From Plasmodiophora brassicae (Eukaryota > Endomyxa > Phytomyxea > Plasmodiophorida > Plasmodiophoridae), in assembly GCA_039704465.1 (NCBI GenBank), contig JASFAU010000010.1, forward strand, positions 434,001 through 498,000: DNA of 64,000 bases. Reading direction: 5' to 3'. Numbering within the stretch: the stretch's first letter is position 1; the number at the start of each line of letters is the position of its first letter. The notes beneath the pieces were generated by a model. The model saw nothing but the letters and a program-made list of their open reading frames with translations. It did not search any database and was not told where the DNA came from. A program made the translations under genes and the position numbers. Positions 24,943-37,398 of the stretch are shown here, piece by piece.

Positions 24943-27900
24943 CTACTGCACGTGCTGTTGATGGTGCCCATCATTCCCGTCAACTAACACGTGGGCGATC
25001 ATCACGTGGCCGCTTGCGGAGACGACTTTGCTAGAGTTCGAGAACGCAATCGCCGATACGCGATCACAATGGACAGGCACGTCTTGGAACGTGCCCGACG
25101 AAACGTCGACTAAGGTGATCATCCAATCTGACCATGCTTCGTTAGGCGTCGTTTGACGACACGGTTCCCCACGGCGGCCCGTTTACCGATCGTCCCAACC
25201 GCAAGCAATGCGCCGTCGTTCGACATCGAAACGCACAGAGGAGTATGGGGCAAGGGCAGCACTCGGACGACCTACCAAAGCCCATGAGGTCACGCCAGTT
25301 ACGCTTATCGACAACGTACCTCGTTGAGTTCGAAGTCGAACACGTGTAGAAGAGGGCGTGTTGACGGACAGCAAGCGATCAGGTTGCTACTTGAAGATTT
25401 GTCGAAGACTACATAACAAACTGAACATCCTGCTCAACACGATATGCAATGAGTACCGTACTCGCAAGGTTGGGCGGCATAAACCCAGGAACATCATCCA
25501 GCTCCTGGAAAACGTCCTGTTGTGCCGAGAACGCTTGCGACATGTTGATCCATCGGTAGAGAATGGCGTCCCAGTTGTCCCTGCCATCAGCCACGCGCGA
25601 ATTCCACAATGATACCTGCTGGTGCGAATCGCAAACAAGGAACAGGTGATCATCATGGGTGGACTGCTCCAGGCAGTGGATCCGATTCCCGGAATGGTTG
25701 GCAATGTGGATGTGCACGTCAAAGGAGACGCTGTCGATAACGTGCACAATGCCATCTGAGGTGGCCGCGATGATGATTCGCCCTTCAAAACCCACATGTC
25801 AACGCAGACGTTTGGCGTCTCCACAGCGCCGTACCGTTTGCACTGTGAATAACATGGTCCACTGCGTGCGCCAGCTTAACGCAATGCCTCAGTTCCAAGT
25901 TCATCAAATCCAGAACCCGAATACACCCGTCGGTAAATCCAGCCGCGATCGTTGTGCCGCTGGGCGCAAAGCTTACGCAATTGCACTTCTACAGTGAAAA
26001 CTAAACAACAATCTTGCCGCTGGCGTCCTGGCTACTGACCTGATTCGGCACCTGGAAGTGCATGATCTGCTCGTAATGCTTAAACGGTGCGCCTTCGACG
26101 CTGGTCGATTTCGGGACGTCCCACAGGCGGACGGACCCGTCGTCTCCGCAAGAGCACATGAATTCATCACGGGTTGGGCTGAAGGCAACCTGTCGCGAGT
26201 CGTGAGCTGACCAAGGTCTGGCCGTGTAGAACGATGGCCTCACCTGCTGGATCGTCTCCCGATGACCGTTAACGAGTCTGGTGGGAGTCGCAATGGAAGA
26301 CTGTTCATCGGTCGTGGTCGCAGACGACCACCCAACTTGAACGACGGTGCCATAGTCGAACCCAACGACACCGACTTGTGCAGAAGGATCCCAGCGACAT
26401 GCGACGACGGTGCCTGCGTTGAAACGTAGCTGTCCAACTTCTTCGACGGTTATCTGCCCCGCGCTCAGGTTAGACGACCGCCGCCTTCATGCACAGGAAT
26501 GTCCCCAGCACTAACCTTTCCTTTTGCGTTTCCATCGCCGATAGCGATTTCGCATCGGCGAATAAAGTCGGCAGCTCCAGCAAGCACCAAATGGAACGTA
26601 TTGTCGAGCTCCCGCTGGCAGGGGACGATCTGCATCGATAAGATCTCGTTCGGGAAACAGATGACGTCTCCAAGGCATTCCCAATCGGACAATGCCGACG
26701 AGTATTGCCATATGATTACGTCCCCTAACCCATGTCAAAACAAAGGCTTCGGTGGCTCGAAGTGCCGCAATCGCTGACCGTTTGAGGTCCCAACAAAGAA
26801 ATGTGTGCTGAGCGCGACAATTGCAGTAAACGTTGCCTTCGACTGCGCCTGGCGGTTCGAGACAGCGCAAGGGAGCAACCTCGGTTCAAAACACGTAACC
26901 TCATCGGCAGGCAGAGCGAATCGCGGAGGAGGTGCCGTCCAGCTTTCGACTGGGGCCACGCTTAACAACGCCCGCTGAAGCGTCATTTAGTTGTTGCGCT
27001 TACCCTTTCTCCGAGAGCAGGTTAGAAACTGATCGTTGATACGTGGCACCCAGCAGACTGCAGTGTACCAGTCCACATTGCTTGTCGATGCAGCATGGTA
27101 GGCAATGCATTCCCCTGTCATGGACGTCAGCCCGCGTCCCTGCGCCCACAGACCGCTGATCCCCACCCGAGGCGCAATCCCAAACACAAACGCTCGAATC
27201 CGCCGGACGCCCAACAGATGCCAAGTAGGTGCCAGACGCATTGAACGCCATCGCCTGGATGCCTAATAGACCACTGGTCACATATACGCAGTAAGACTCG
27301 CATTGGCAGTTGTACCACCAGCGTGCTTAGATGTGATTTCACGGGTCGGTTGCCGGGTTGCCGGTGACCAGAGGAAGATCATTGAGAAGGGATTCGTTGG
27401 TGTTGGCAGGCCTCCGTCCGCTGAGGCAAGAATGTTCCCGCCATCGGTGACGGCAAGGCATGAAATCTCAACCTGACCAGCAATTTCGATATGACCGAGA
27501 CGACAGCAGGCGCACTGCTTACAGAGTGTGCTTGGAGTATCTGATGCGTTCGATCCGCAAGGTCCTCCACGACGATTATGCTCCCAGCGGTAAAGCAGAA
27601 CAGTCCAGTTGGTGGGTGCCTGAACGCCCTACTTTAGACTTTTGCTAACGGACGACGACGGATGCTCACCAGATAACGTTGTTTCGTCCGTTGCCGTTGT
27701 AGGCAAGAACTTGCTGCACCCTAAGCGCTTCTTTGTGAGCCGGCACAACATAACCGACTGTTGCTCTTGGAAACGTTTTCAATGGAGTGAACAAGCATTT
27801 GGAGAACTGCTCCGGACACTCCTCAACGACATCGTCCTCGGAAATTGATAACCTGTTCGCGAAGTAACCGTTAGGTGGTCGACCTGCATGATACGGCTCC

Positions 27901-30900
27901 AAGGACGTTGCATGCCTGCGCCGTGGACCAGATGTCTGCGACGAATCGAAAGCAGTGGATGACAACCGGACAGGAGACAGGACAGCGGATGGGGACGTTG
28001 GAACAGGAATATTACGTCTAGGCGAGAGACTGCTCTCCTTCGAGGCGCTTGCCCGCGACGATCGTGTTGGCGTCGCCAATAATACCGCATCTCCTAAGAC
28101 ATTCTTCATTAACGCTACACTAGTAACCGAACGCGGAGGCACAACCTCGTGTGTAGCGATCCGGATGGAACTTCCAGATTTGAACAACAGTCCCACCGGC
28201 GGTGACGAGGAGATCACAATCGACAAACTCCAGACTGCTGATGGCGCTTTGCGACCGGAACTCCTGGCCACTAAGAGCGAAGCTGGGATCCCCGACGGAA
28301 CGGTACGGGACGACCCGAATGGAGTTGGCGTTATCAGCATACACGATGAACTTGCCGTCTGGGCTAATACGCAGGTCGGACACATCGTTCTGGTCGTTTT
28401 CACCCAGTTTCCCATAAACGGTTTCACCGACGACGCGACGACTGGAGAGGTCGAAACGAATGAGCGACCGGGTCGTGGTCGCGATAACAACCTCGTTAAT
28501 AATCGGGTGGAACTGAATAATGCGGCTTCCTCCGCTGTCGCTACTCGTCAGTCGTGGCACTCAGTTCGACGACGTCTGCCTTGCTGCCTACCTCTTGAGG
28601 ATGATCCGTTGCTGCTCACCGAAATTGTCGACGTTGTAAACAACGATTTCGTTGCATCCCATTGGCCCAGGTGCTGCCAGAAGCAACCCTTTTGGGTCAC
28701 AGCAACTATTTGGCATACGCCGTCAGTCAGATACGCACGACGATATGTGTGGGAAACGTATCGCCGACATAGATATACGATTCGAGAACGAAGCACCAAG
28801 AACGCGGACTGGTTGGTAGAAACGCAGAACGTCGAAAGCGCAAATGTGCCTATCGTCAGACGCGCTGAACAGCCTCCTGCCATCGGGGGTGTACACAAGT
28901 GACCGTACTGGACCCGTGTGTTGGCAACATTCAACCTGGTATCATGTCATTACGAACCTACAAAAGGATGACAAAGTGCCAGTGCACTGACGATCATCGT
29001 TGTTGACGCTATATCAATGATGCGAATCTTGCCGGAGGCGAAGCCGAGCGCTAACTGATTCTGTTGCGGGTGATAGGCAACGCAAATGGCACTTTCCACA
29101 GGCGTCAGGAACTCATATAACTGAACATCGCTCGTCAGAGTTGAACATCGAGCATATCTTCGACGATACGATATACTTGCTGATGAGATGCAATGTCCCA
29201 AATGCGGACAGTGCCATCAGACGATGCAGTAGCGAATTCGTCGAGCCGAGGGCTGACGCAAACATCACTAATCTATTGCATACACTCGTTAACGCCGTTG
29301 GCGGAGCAGAGACAGGAACCGAATACCGGTCCACTATGCGACCGCAGATAAACGCGATACGACGAGTCGGTTATGTCAAGGGTGCCTGCGCTGCCAGATG
29401 AGCACCCGGCGATTGCTCTAAGTCCGTCTTCTGAGACGGAGACAGAAGTGATGGGGCTGTCATGCTGTGCTTCGGTGACGCATGACGAGAAATCCATTGG
29501 CCACACTCGAAGGTGCTTGTCGTCGGATCCGGTAATGCAGAATCCTGTCAGAGCGTCGGCAGTTAGTGGTGTGTGTAACCGACCAGCGCCGGCCGATTGT
29601 CTTTCCGTACCCTGAGTAATTACAATGGCTCTGATTGGACCGTTGTGAAGCTGATAGACGTAACGAAGCGTTGTAGTATCAAGGTCAGCAACAAAGACGG
29701 CGCCTGAAGCGCTGGCAGCGTAGAGGAGGTGCGGTCGCGACATCTCCTCAGTGATTATCCCATAGATCGGCTCGAAGCACAACGCCACAAATGTGTTACG
29801 AGAATGCTGACGACATAATAGATCAGTTTAAATTTGAAGGAAAATGCCAAGCCCAGATTACCTCGTTAAGCACCAACGAGTGTCCCGGCAAATGCCCGTT
29901 CTTGATTCTCCAGAACCTGATACTTTCATGGCCGCAGGATGCCAGCTGATGCTGGCTGCCCGGATGTGGAGAAAACACGATCTGAGACACATTGAATTCT
30001 GACGTTTGCTTGGCGACTACGGAGACAGCTCCTTTCTCGACGACGTCTGACAGGTCCCATACAATAATCTGGACGCGTCCGTGCCCTGCAGTGACTGCAT
30101 AAGACGTCCTTAAACGAATCGATTTTCACACACAAACCATCATGCCCGGCGCAAGCAAGTAGCCTGGAATCACAGGATATCGCCAAGGATGTTAGCCCGT
30201 TGGCAAACGTCGGCACTCGGCACACGACAGTCTTCGTTTTGAGATCCCAGATCAACAAGAAAGGATGGCGACCAGATTGTCCAGTGACTAGTAGCCGATA
30301 GAAAGGACAGATAGCAAGGGCACAAATGTTCGCAGTATGCCCAGTCAGGATAATCTGCTCGTCGGTCGCGATATCGTGAATGACGACCTAGCGATGAAAT
30401 GTAACATCAGAAGCCTACCAGACGTTGATGAAGCCATGGCGTTTACCATGCTCATTGCCGTGTACAGTACAGTGTTCTTCTCGAGCCACTTCATGGATCC
30501 CGGGACGGAACCATTATAGCCAACGATTCGAGACAGCTCGAGAACGGGGTCCGGACCAGGGCTGCTAATGCTATCATCAACCAGGACGATCGCGGTCGTA
30601 GAAACGCGCTTCTTTTCGGGCTGACTCTTTCTTGGCAGGGCATCTTTGGCTACGACTGCTTCCGAATGCCCGTCGCGAGGTATGGGGCTATTGGCGCCTT
30701 CAGCAACATCAGACGTTGCTGTGGTACCCTCTAGAACAGGCGTTTTTGGGCACCATAGCCTATGAATCTGAAATTTAACTCCAACCGGTCCCTAGCAGGT
30801 CAGACGCACGTACCAATCGTAAACGGACATCCAGTCTTCAGTTGCCGCGATTGGTAATCTCATATCTCGCGGAAGTGTGCTTGGATCGTAGCTGCCCGTT

Positions 30901-31754
30901 GAAACGCTTATCCATACGTGAAACCATAACATAAACAATAGACTGACATCTTGGACGACGTATATACACCACGAAGTTGAATGCACGCGCAGACCTTGAT
31001 CGCTTTTAGGCATGTGAATTCGAAACTTGAGTACTGGCTCATGACGGATTTAAAATCAACGCAAAGAACTGTATTCGGCGTTTAGGCATCCAGTACTGTC
31101 CAGCATTGACAGGGTGGGTACCTGTCCATTTCTTGGCCTTCACTTGTGTCAACGGTATCTGGATAACGCGACCCAACGATTTCCGTTCTCGGAACAGGTT
31201 GCTGAACGAGAGCCGGACGACAAGTTGCGGTATTGTCGCCAGCAGGTCAAAATGCAGGGAGAAATGTCTGGGCTGATGGGTCAGGTCACGAGACACACAC
31301 TCGTACAAACTCTGACGTGTCTGCATTTGGGCGGCGGATCTGCATATACAAGTATGGGCCAGTCAGGCCAAGAGAGTGCGTATTCGACGACGGAAACTGC
31401 AGGTAATTGGCGGCTGGCACCAATCCCTTCAACTCGTAGATATACGATCCCGTAGATCGATCCATAACCTGCGATAATCAGGTACGCTGAGTTCCATATC
31501 CAAGACGGGCGTGAAAGCCCTCACCTGCTCCACTTCGCCTTCGCGCTTTGGGGATACCTGAGCAGCTTTCATCTGTTTCATCAGATCGAAAGTCGGGTCC
31601 TGGAAAACTGTCCAGACGGTGACTCTAGGCTCATCGTCTGACGATCGGACCCGTGTTGCCAACCTTTCCCGAACAAGGACCCAGGGACGGCGACCTCTGC
31701 CTTCGGCGCTGACGTCCCCGATTGTGGGCCAGCTGCTGCTCGGGCCTGAGTCAT
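24943..31754 (-). CDS. WDR90: WDR90/POC16-like centriolar protein: CFAP20 domain plus many WD40 repeats
   Basis: Long multi-exon minus-strand gene. The N-terminal region carries a CFAP20 (DUF667) domain: KREGEVEQ joins over a 56-nt intron (gtgagg...tcgcag) to VMDRSTGSYIYELKGLVPAA and NYLQFPSSNTHSLGLTGPYL, then FSLHFDLLA and LVVRLSFSNLFRERKS. More than 5 kb of WD40 exons follow, for example LIWDLKTKTVVCRVPTFANG, FCITGSDDKHLRVWPMDFSS and LLYAASASGAVFVADLDTT. The C-terminus, after introns at about 25.19-25.14 kb, ends in DWMITLVDVSSGTF...DGNDGHHQQHVQ. CFAP20 plus double propellers is the WDR90/POC16 layout, a protein of centriole walls and cilia. The exact start is unresolved: 31754 is the first upstream ATG, but its frame needs an intron before the CFAP20 exon. 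Confidence 0.82.
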
Positions 31755-32025
31755 TGTCACTCAACGGTGTCCTGGCCTCGCAGCGACCGCTCCTCTGACA
31801 GTCACGGCAGCGGGGCCACCAGCCACCAGGTCTGCCTACCCCTACCTACCTACCTAGGCTCACTTCTGGACGGAGCGGCCTCCAGCGGCCCAATCATACA
31901 GTAACAGGGCCGCGAAATTTGCAGCGATCGTGTCCGAATAATTGGCTCGGAGGTACCCGGCGATGCGGCGTGTTGCGCGGGCCACTTCTACAGCGTACCG
32001 AGGGTTCTGCGTCCTGTGTCGCGTG
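31755..32025. promoter_or_regulatory. divergent spacer with a short CCTA repeat
   Basis: Some 270 bp lie between the WDR90 start region (minus) and the amidotransferase start (plus). It contains a CCTA-type tandem run at 31835-31857. Nothing coding is recognised. Confidence 0.45.
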
Positions 32026-32988
32026 ATGCCGACGCCGGAGCGGTATGCCGTGCTGGTCGTCGGCCATGTGCCGCCGGCCTTTCTTGAGCAATACGGTCGG
32101 GTCGACAGGATGTCGGTAGCAGGTTGACGCTTTCTGACCGTCCGAGTGGCAGGCGACTACGCGACGATGTATCAGCAATTGCTGAAAGAGGGTCCGCATG
32201 AGCAATGGGACGTGTATAAATGCATCGAGAATGAGTTCCCCGACGAACCGGTCCTTGACTCGTATCGAGGCTATGTCATTGGAGGGTAATTATCTCATAA
32301 CTCCCTCTGTCATATGCTTCAGTTAATGCTTACGACCGTATAGATCTCGTCATGATGCCCATTCTGACTTGGAATGGATCGTGAAGCTCAGGCAGCTAAT
32401 CAAGACCATTTATGAACGCAAGAAAAGCAACTTGCTGGGCGTATGCTTTGGACATCAAGTCATCGCGCACTCACTTGTAAATCGCAGTCCTTACCCTGTG
32501 CCACCCGATGTAGACCTGACAAAACATAACAGGGTGGCTTATCGGGGCGGGCCACTGGATGGCAGGTTTCTGGGTCGTTTTGTCTCGTTCATTGCCACAG
32601 GCTGATCGATATACAGGTCGGGCTTCAAGAGGTCACCGCGACAGACGCGGCAAAGAGCCGGTTCCCAACTCTGCCGCCCAAACTCAACCTCCTGAAGATT
32701 CATCGTGACCAAGTGAACAAGCTTCCTCCTGGCGCTGAGCTCCTGGCGAAGTCAGCAAATACCCCGATCGAAATGTTTTCCTTGGGCGATCGCGTGCTCT
32801 GCGTGCAGAGTCATCCGGAGTTCAACTGCGATATTGTCCAGAGACTCGTTGAAACCCGAACAAAGGACGGATCGATTCCTCCTGATGTCGCCCAAGGCGC
32901 CATCTCGTCCATGTCTGGCCGGGGACCCGAAGTATCGGAGCTCACCGCTGTTCTGCGGGAATTTCTCAAGACTGATCACTCCAAGTGA
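32026..32988 (+). CDS. class-I glutamine amidotransferase-like protein (gamma-glutamyl-peptidase type)
   Basis: About 250 residues in several exons: MPTPERYAVLVVGHVPPAF, then after an intron GDYATMYQQLLKEGP, then VLDSYRGYVIGG-SRHDAHSDLEWIVKL, then the nucleophile elbow LLGVCFGHQVIAHSL with the catalytic Cys. A small exon GGLSGRATGWQ leads to VGLQEVTATD. The last exon has VLCVQSHPEFNCDIV, where the His/Glu of the triad (HPE) is intact. The stand-alone domain with the 'SRHDA' and 'GG..GR...GW' signatures is that of plant gamma-glutamyl peptidases and fungal GATase1-like proteins, which cut glutathione conjugates. The ATG at 32026 gives the usual short N-terminus; in-frame ATGs lie upstream (e.g. 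31963). Confidence 0.8.
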
Positions 32989-33236
32989 TTTCAATACACG
33001 ACTGCTGCGCAACGATGTCTCCCGTCTCCAGCCGCACAGCTGCAGTGAGCGGCCAGAGCCGGTCGCACCGCCCCTCAGAACCATTTTGCCATTGGGGGTT
33101 GTCAGGACATCAGCCAAATTTAGGCGTCTGCGCCCGCGGGCCCGCGCGAGCACCGCATGTGCATTGCACGCGGCGGCGTTGCCGTTGGGGTTCATTTTGC
33201 CAACCTATCCGGTTGTCCATTCCTAGGCCGTCCGTG

Positions 33237-34733
33237 ATGCGGGCGTCAATGCGGATCGCGCTGTGGCTGGCTCTAGCGACGGCCGGCGCTGCCGAGACGT
33301 TCTTCTCAGAGAAGTTCGCGGACAAGACATGGAAGGATCGCTGGGAGGTCTCCGACTGGAAGAAGCAGGAGGGCACAAACGGCAAGTGGGGATGGTCGCA
33401 CGGCGAGTTCTACGGCGATGCCCAGGAAGACAAGGGGTTGTTCACCACCCAGGACGCCCGGTACTATGGCATCAGCGGGAAGATGCGAGACGAGCCGTTC
33501 AGCAATGAGGGTCGCGACCTTGTCATCCAGTACTCGATCAAGTTTCCTTATATGGTGGACTGTGCTGGCGGTTACCTCAAGCTGCTGCGTGCTGGTCTTG
33601 ACCAGGTAGGTTGCAGTGTTTATACGTTTTGAATTGGTGCTAATTCGTCCCAGAAATCGTTTTCGGGTGCATCTGATTATGCCATTATGTTTGGACCGGA
33701 TATTTGTGGAGCGGAAACGCGCAAGTAAGTAGGCTCGCTTGCCCGATACTCGGTAAAGCTCACCAGTATTTGCTGTCAGGGTTCATGCTATTCTCAACTT
33801 CAAGGGGAACAACCTTGAGAAGAAGACTCCAGTTCTCTGCGAAATTGATAAGTTCACCCACTGGTACACATTTGTCATCCGCCCAGACAACACCTACGTG
33901 ATCAAGGTCGATAACGTCGAGAAAGACTCTGGAAATCTTCTTGACGAATGGACCTTCCTGCCTCCGAAGCGTATTCCTGTAGGGCGGCTTTCTTTCGGCA
34001 AACCTGGATTCTCCCTTAACGTAACTGTTAGGATCCAAGTGCGAAGAAGCCGGATGACTGGGTTGACGACCCGATGATGGATGACCCATCGCAGGTCAAG
34101 CCTGCTGACTGGGACGATGAACCGGAAAAGATTCCCGATCCTGAGGCTGTCAAACCAGGTTCATTGACATGCAGCATATGACATGCACGTGGCTAACGAT
34201 ATATCAGAGGACTGGGATGACGATGCCGATGGCGAGTGGGAGCCCAACATGATCGATAACCCCAAGTACAAGGGCGTCTGGAAGCCGACCCGTATTGACA
34301 ACCCGAACTACAAAGGTCAATGGGTTGCACCAGAAATCGACAACCCGGACTTCATCGACGACCCCAACGTTTATGTGCAGAAGGACCTTCAGTTTGTCGG
34401 GTTTGAGCTCTGGCAGGTATGCAAGTGTACACACTGCAAGGTGCTGGGCTGCTGAATGTCTCCTAGATGAAATCTGGGTCGATTATTGACAACATTCTGG
34501 TCACGGACGACGAAGAAGAAGCCGCTGCTGAAGCATCTGCCTGGCTGAGCAAGAACAAAAAAGGGGAGGAGAAGATGAACGAGGAAATTGAGAAGGCGGA
34601 ACGCATCAAGAGAGAAAAGGAACGCAGAGAAGCTGAAGGGTTGCCACCAGCCGAGGATCCCGGGGAGTTCGAGGACGATGAAGACGAAGATATCGACCTT
34701 GATTCTGACGACGACGAGAAGGAAGAATTGTAA
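33237..34733 (+). CDS. CALR: calreticulin
   Basis: Lectin chaperone and calcium store of the [22 protein letters not shown] is a signal peptide. Then come [20 protein letters not shown], the globular lectin domain ([48 protein letters not shown]), and the P-domain with [29 protein letters not shown] and the triplet [22 protein letters not shown]. The C-terminus is strongly acidic ([15 protein letters not shown]) and soluble, so it is calreticulin, not calnexin. It ends KEEL, a variant of KDEL/HDEL. At least five introns are present; the one before EDWDDDADG is about 48 nt. The convergent RidA gene ends 123 bp away. Confidence 0.95.
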
Positions 34734-34856
34734 ATGCAGTTGTTGCATACCAAGCCGTAGAACAGCACGCCGAACATGTAGCGACATTGTATCGTGACAT
34801 CACTACACATACGTGACCTTCACTCTGTCTTCCCATGTGTAACGATGACAGATAGT

Positions 34857-35410
34857 TTACTGAAGGCTCGCTACGCATTCGATCTCGACAAGTGCATCAA
34901 ACGGGAGTCGTGCCACCTGAACGGTTGAGCGCGCAGGTCGATGGCCACCGAACGCGCTGCCGTAGACCTCGTTCATTTTCGCAAAGTCATTCATGTCCTG
35001 AAATTGTAGGTATTCCTGTAAGCAATAGCCGTCGCTCGTTGCACATACCTTCAGGAAAACCGTCGTCTTGACGACCTTGTCCAGTGTCGTGTTCGCCGCA
35101 GCAAGGACCGCTTTGATATTTGCCAGAACCCGGGACGTCTGCTCCTGAATTCCTCCTTCGACCATCTTCGACGTTGCAGGATCTGTTGAGCGTCAACGCA
35201 AAGGTGGATTGCACGCCTTTCGCGTATGCTCGCCGACCGATCGGGATTTGGCCCGCCGTGTACACGAACCCATTCGCCACAATCGCCTGCGAATATGGCC
35301 CTGCCCAGGTGCACGCCCATCAGACGCTGCCCTGGCGAGAAGCGCACCAAGCAATTATTGCACCCACCGACCGCCTTTGGTGCCGCCTCTGTGGACACCA
35401 CAGTTACCAT
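34857..35410 (-). CDS. RIDA: RidA/YjgF/UK114 family imine deaminase
   Basis: Small enzyme that hydrolyses reactive enamine/imine intermediates released by PLP enzymes. Exons on the minus strand read [15 protein letters not shown], then [20 protein letters not shown], then [20 protein letters not shown]...[12 protein letters not shown], and finally [39 protein letters not shown]. The catalytic Arg (PARSTV) and the acidic residue near the end (VEIECVA) are present. Introns of about 50-65 nt are forced by these joins. The start at 35410 is the ATG that gives the family N-terminus; no mitochondrial presequence is evident with it. It diverges from the PDHX-like gene, 198 bp away. Confidence 0.9.
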
Positions 35411-35608
35411 CGTACCGATGCCGAACCAGCGACCCGCGAAAATGACACCCCGCTGACTGACGAGTTCGGAAACGCGAGTCGTGATTTGTGCAACCTGGCT
35501 TGAGGAAATCCACAATAGCAGTTGGGGTGTTTTGCTCGCAGGACGCGGGGTGCCCTGTGTGGAACAACAACCCGACGCGGACTTGGTCGCCCTTCAGGCG
35601 CGACGACG
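35411..35608. promoter_or_regulatory. divergent promoter region between RidA (-) and PDHX-like gene (+)
   Basis: 198 bp between two outward-facing starts of metabolic genes. No repeat or recognisable element is seen; a shared promoter is inferred from layout. Confidence 0.45.
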
Positions 35609-37283
35609 ATGCAGATGCTGTGGCGCATTGGATGCATGCGCCAGGTGTCGCCGTGGGCCTGGCGAAGATGCATGTCCCTGTGTTTGTAGAACGGAAACCG
35701 GGTTGCCCGAGGATAGGTCTGATCAATGGATGCCATGCAGCAGCAGGCGATATCATCCGTATCGAGATGCCCGCGCTGTCACCCACGTACGTGGAAATCG
35801 TCGTGATTGGCGTACTGTGTGAAATTGAGATTGTTGCAGAATGACGAAAGGCAACATCGGCAAGTGGCGGAAAGCGGTTGGCGATGCCGTGTCTCCCGGC
35901 GACGCGTTGGTATCAATTGAAACAGACAAGGCGGTTGTTGACTTTGACTCGGTTGAAGAAGGGTTCGGTTCGCTGTCGCAGTTGTGAAATGCGCCTGACC
36001 GTCATGAATCAGGTACATTGCCGCAATTTATGCGAAAGAGGGATCCCACGATGTCCCCTGTGGGCAACTAATTGGCATTATGTGGGAGGGACCTTGTCGT
36101 GACATGCGCCTGCTGAGTTGATCTCTGGTTTTCCAGGGTCGAAAATGCGGATCAGGTTGAAGAAGCTGCTAAGTTGCCGCCACCAAATGTTTCGGCGTCG
36201 GGAACGCCCCCAGCAGCGGCTGTGCGTTCGGAGCCAACGCCAGCAGCGCCCACGGAATCTCGTCTGGGACCATTTGCAATGCCTGCCGCTTCACTGCTCC
36301 TCCTGCAGCATCACATTCATCCGTCAGACATTAAGGGGACTGGACATTCAGGTACTTGAGCAGGACCTTGTTGTGCAGCGTCATGATGCTTTACAGGACG
36401 TATTCTGAAGGAAGACGTGATCCTTCACCTGGAGTCGAGACTTGCCCCATCCACAACAACCTCCGCCCGTGTCGAGGTGCCAGGAGCAGCCACTCCCCAA
36501 CCGCAACAACGAAGTCGTCGCGCGCGCGAACGCTCGCATACCGATATTAAGTTGTCTACGATGCGGCGTGTGATAGCAACCCGTTTGTCTGAATCGAAAA
36601 GCGAGATCCCGCATTCGTACATGTCAACGCCGTGCTTCATCGATCAGTTGCTGTCGCTGCGCACCGATCTCAAAGCAAAAGGGTACTGACGATGTTCTGG
36701 ATTCTGTATGCTACAGGGTTGACGTTGTGTCCCCTTTTATGCCAGGATTAACGCCTCCGTTAACGACTTTGTGATTCGCGCGGCCGGCCTGGCACTACGT
36801 GATGTCCCGGGTGTGAATTCATACTTTGACGTCCAGAGCTCGAACGTCAAATCATTTCCGTCAATCGATATCTCTGTCGCCGTTGCCACCGAAGGCGGCC
36901 TGATTACGCCCATTGTCACCAATGTGGACTCCCGAAGTGTCGTATCGGTTTCTAACGCCGTTCGAGACCTTGCTGGACGTGCCCGCTCCGGAAAGCTGAA
37001 GCCGAACGAATTCATGGGCGGTTCGTTCACCATCTCCAACTTAGGGATGTTCGGGATCACCGAATTCTCCGCGATCATCAACATGCCACAAGCCTGCATT
37101 CTCGCCGTCGGTTCAGGGCAACCGAAGACCGTGATGGACGATGCCAAGGGAACGCTCCGATCCGTCACGTCGATGACCGTGACGCTGTCATACGACAGAC
37201 GCGTCATCCACGAAGTCGTCGCAGGACAATGGCTTCGCGCGTTCAAATCTTACATTGAACAGCCGGCCCTGATGGAGTACTAA
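35609..37283 (+). CDS. PDH-complex E2-family subunit, E3-binding-protein (PDHX) like
   Basis: Mitochondrial 2-oxoacid dehydrogenase component. I start at 35609, where [20 protein letters not shown] is a good targeting peptide. An intron leads to [13 protein letters not shown]; the next joins [19 protein letters not shown] single lipoyl domain has the lipoyl-lysine motif [10 protein letters not shown]. After a Pro/Ala linker comes the peripheral-subunit-binding domain ([10 protein letters not shown]...[10 protein letters not shown]), then the inner core domain ([39 protein letters not shown]). The acyltransferase motif DHRxxDG instead reads DRRVIHE, lacking the catalytic His (codons from 37194). 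This matches animal protein X/PDHX, which binds E3 without transferring acetyl. A catalytic E2 must be elsewhere in the genome. Confidence 0.85.
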
Positions 37284-37398
37284 ACTTAAGCGTAGAGCCA
37301 TTTGCCCGTCTGCACGCGTTCCTGGCTGGAACGATCGCCCGATTAATCATCGTGATGATGCCGTTGGGCCGGCGTCGGACGCGTTTGTAAAGGCGGTA

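Noticed and set aside
27955..28902. 315-codon plus-strand frame
   Set aside because: Antisense to WD40 exons of WDR90 and lacking any family resemblance.
31456..31472. 17-nt intron in the CFAP20 exon
   Set aside because: A normal 56-nt intron starting at an upstream gtgagg and ending at the same acceptor gives the same frame and a better CFAP20 match.
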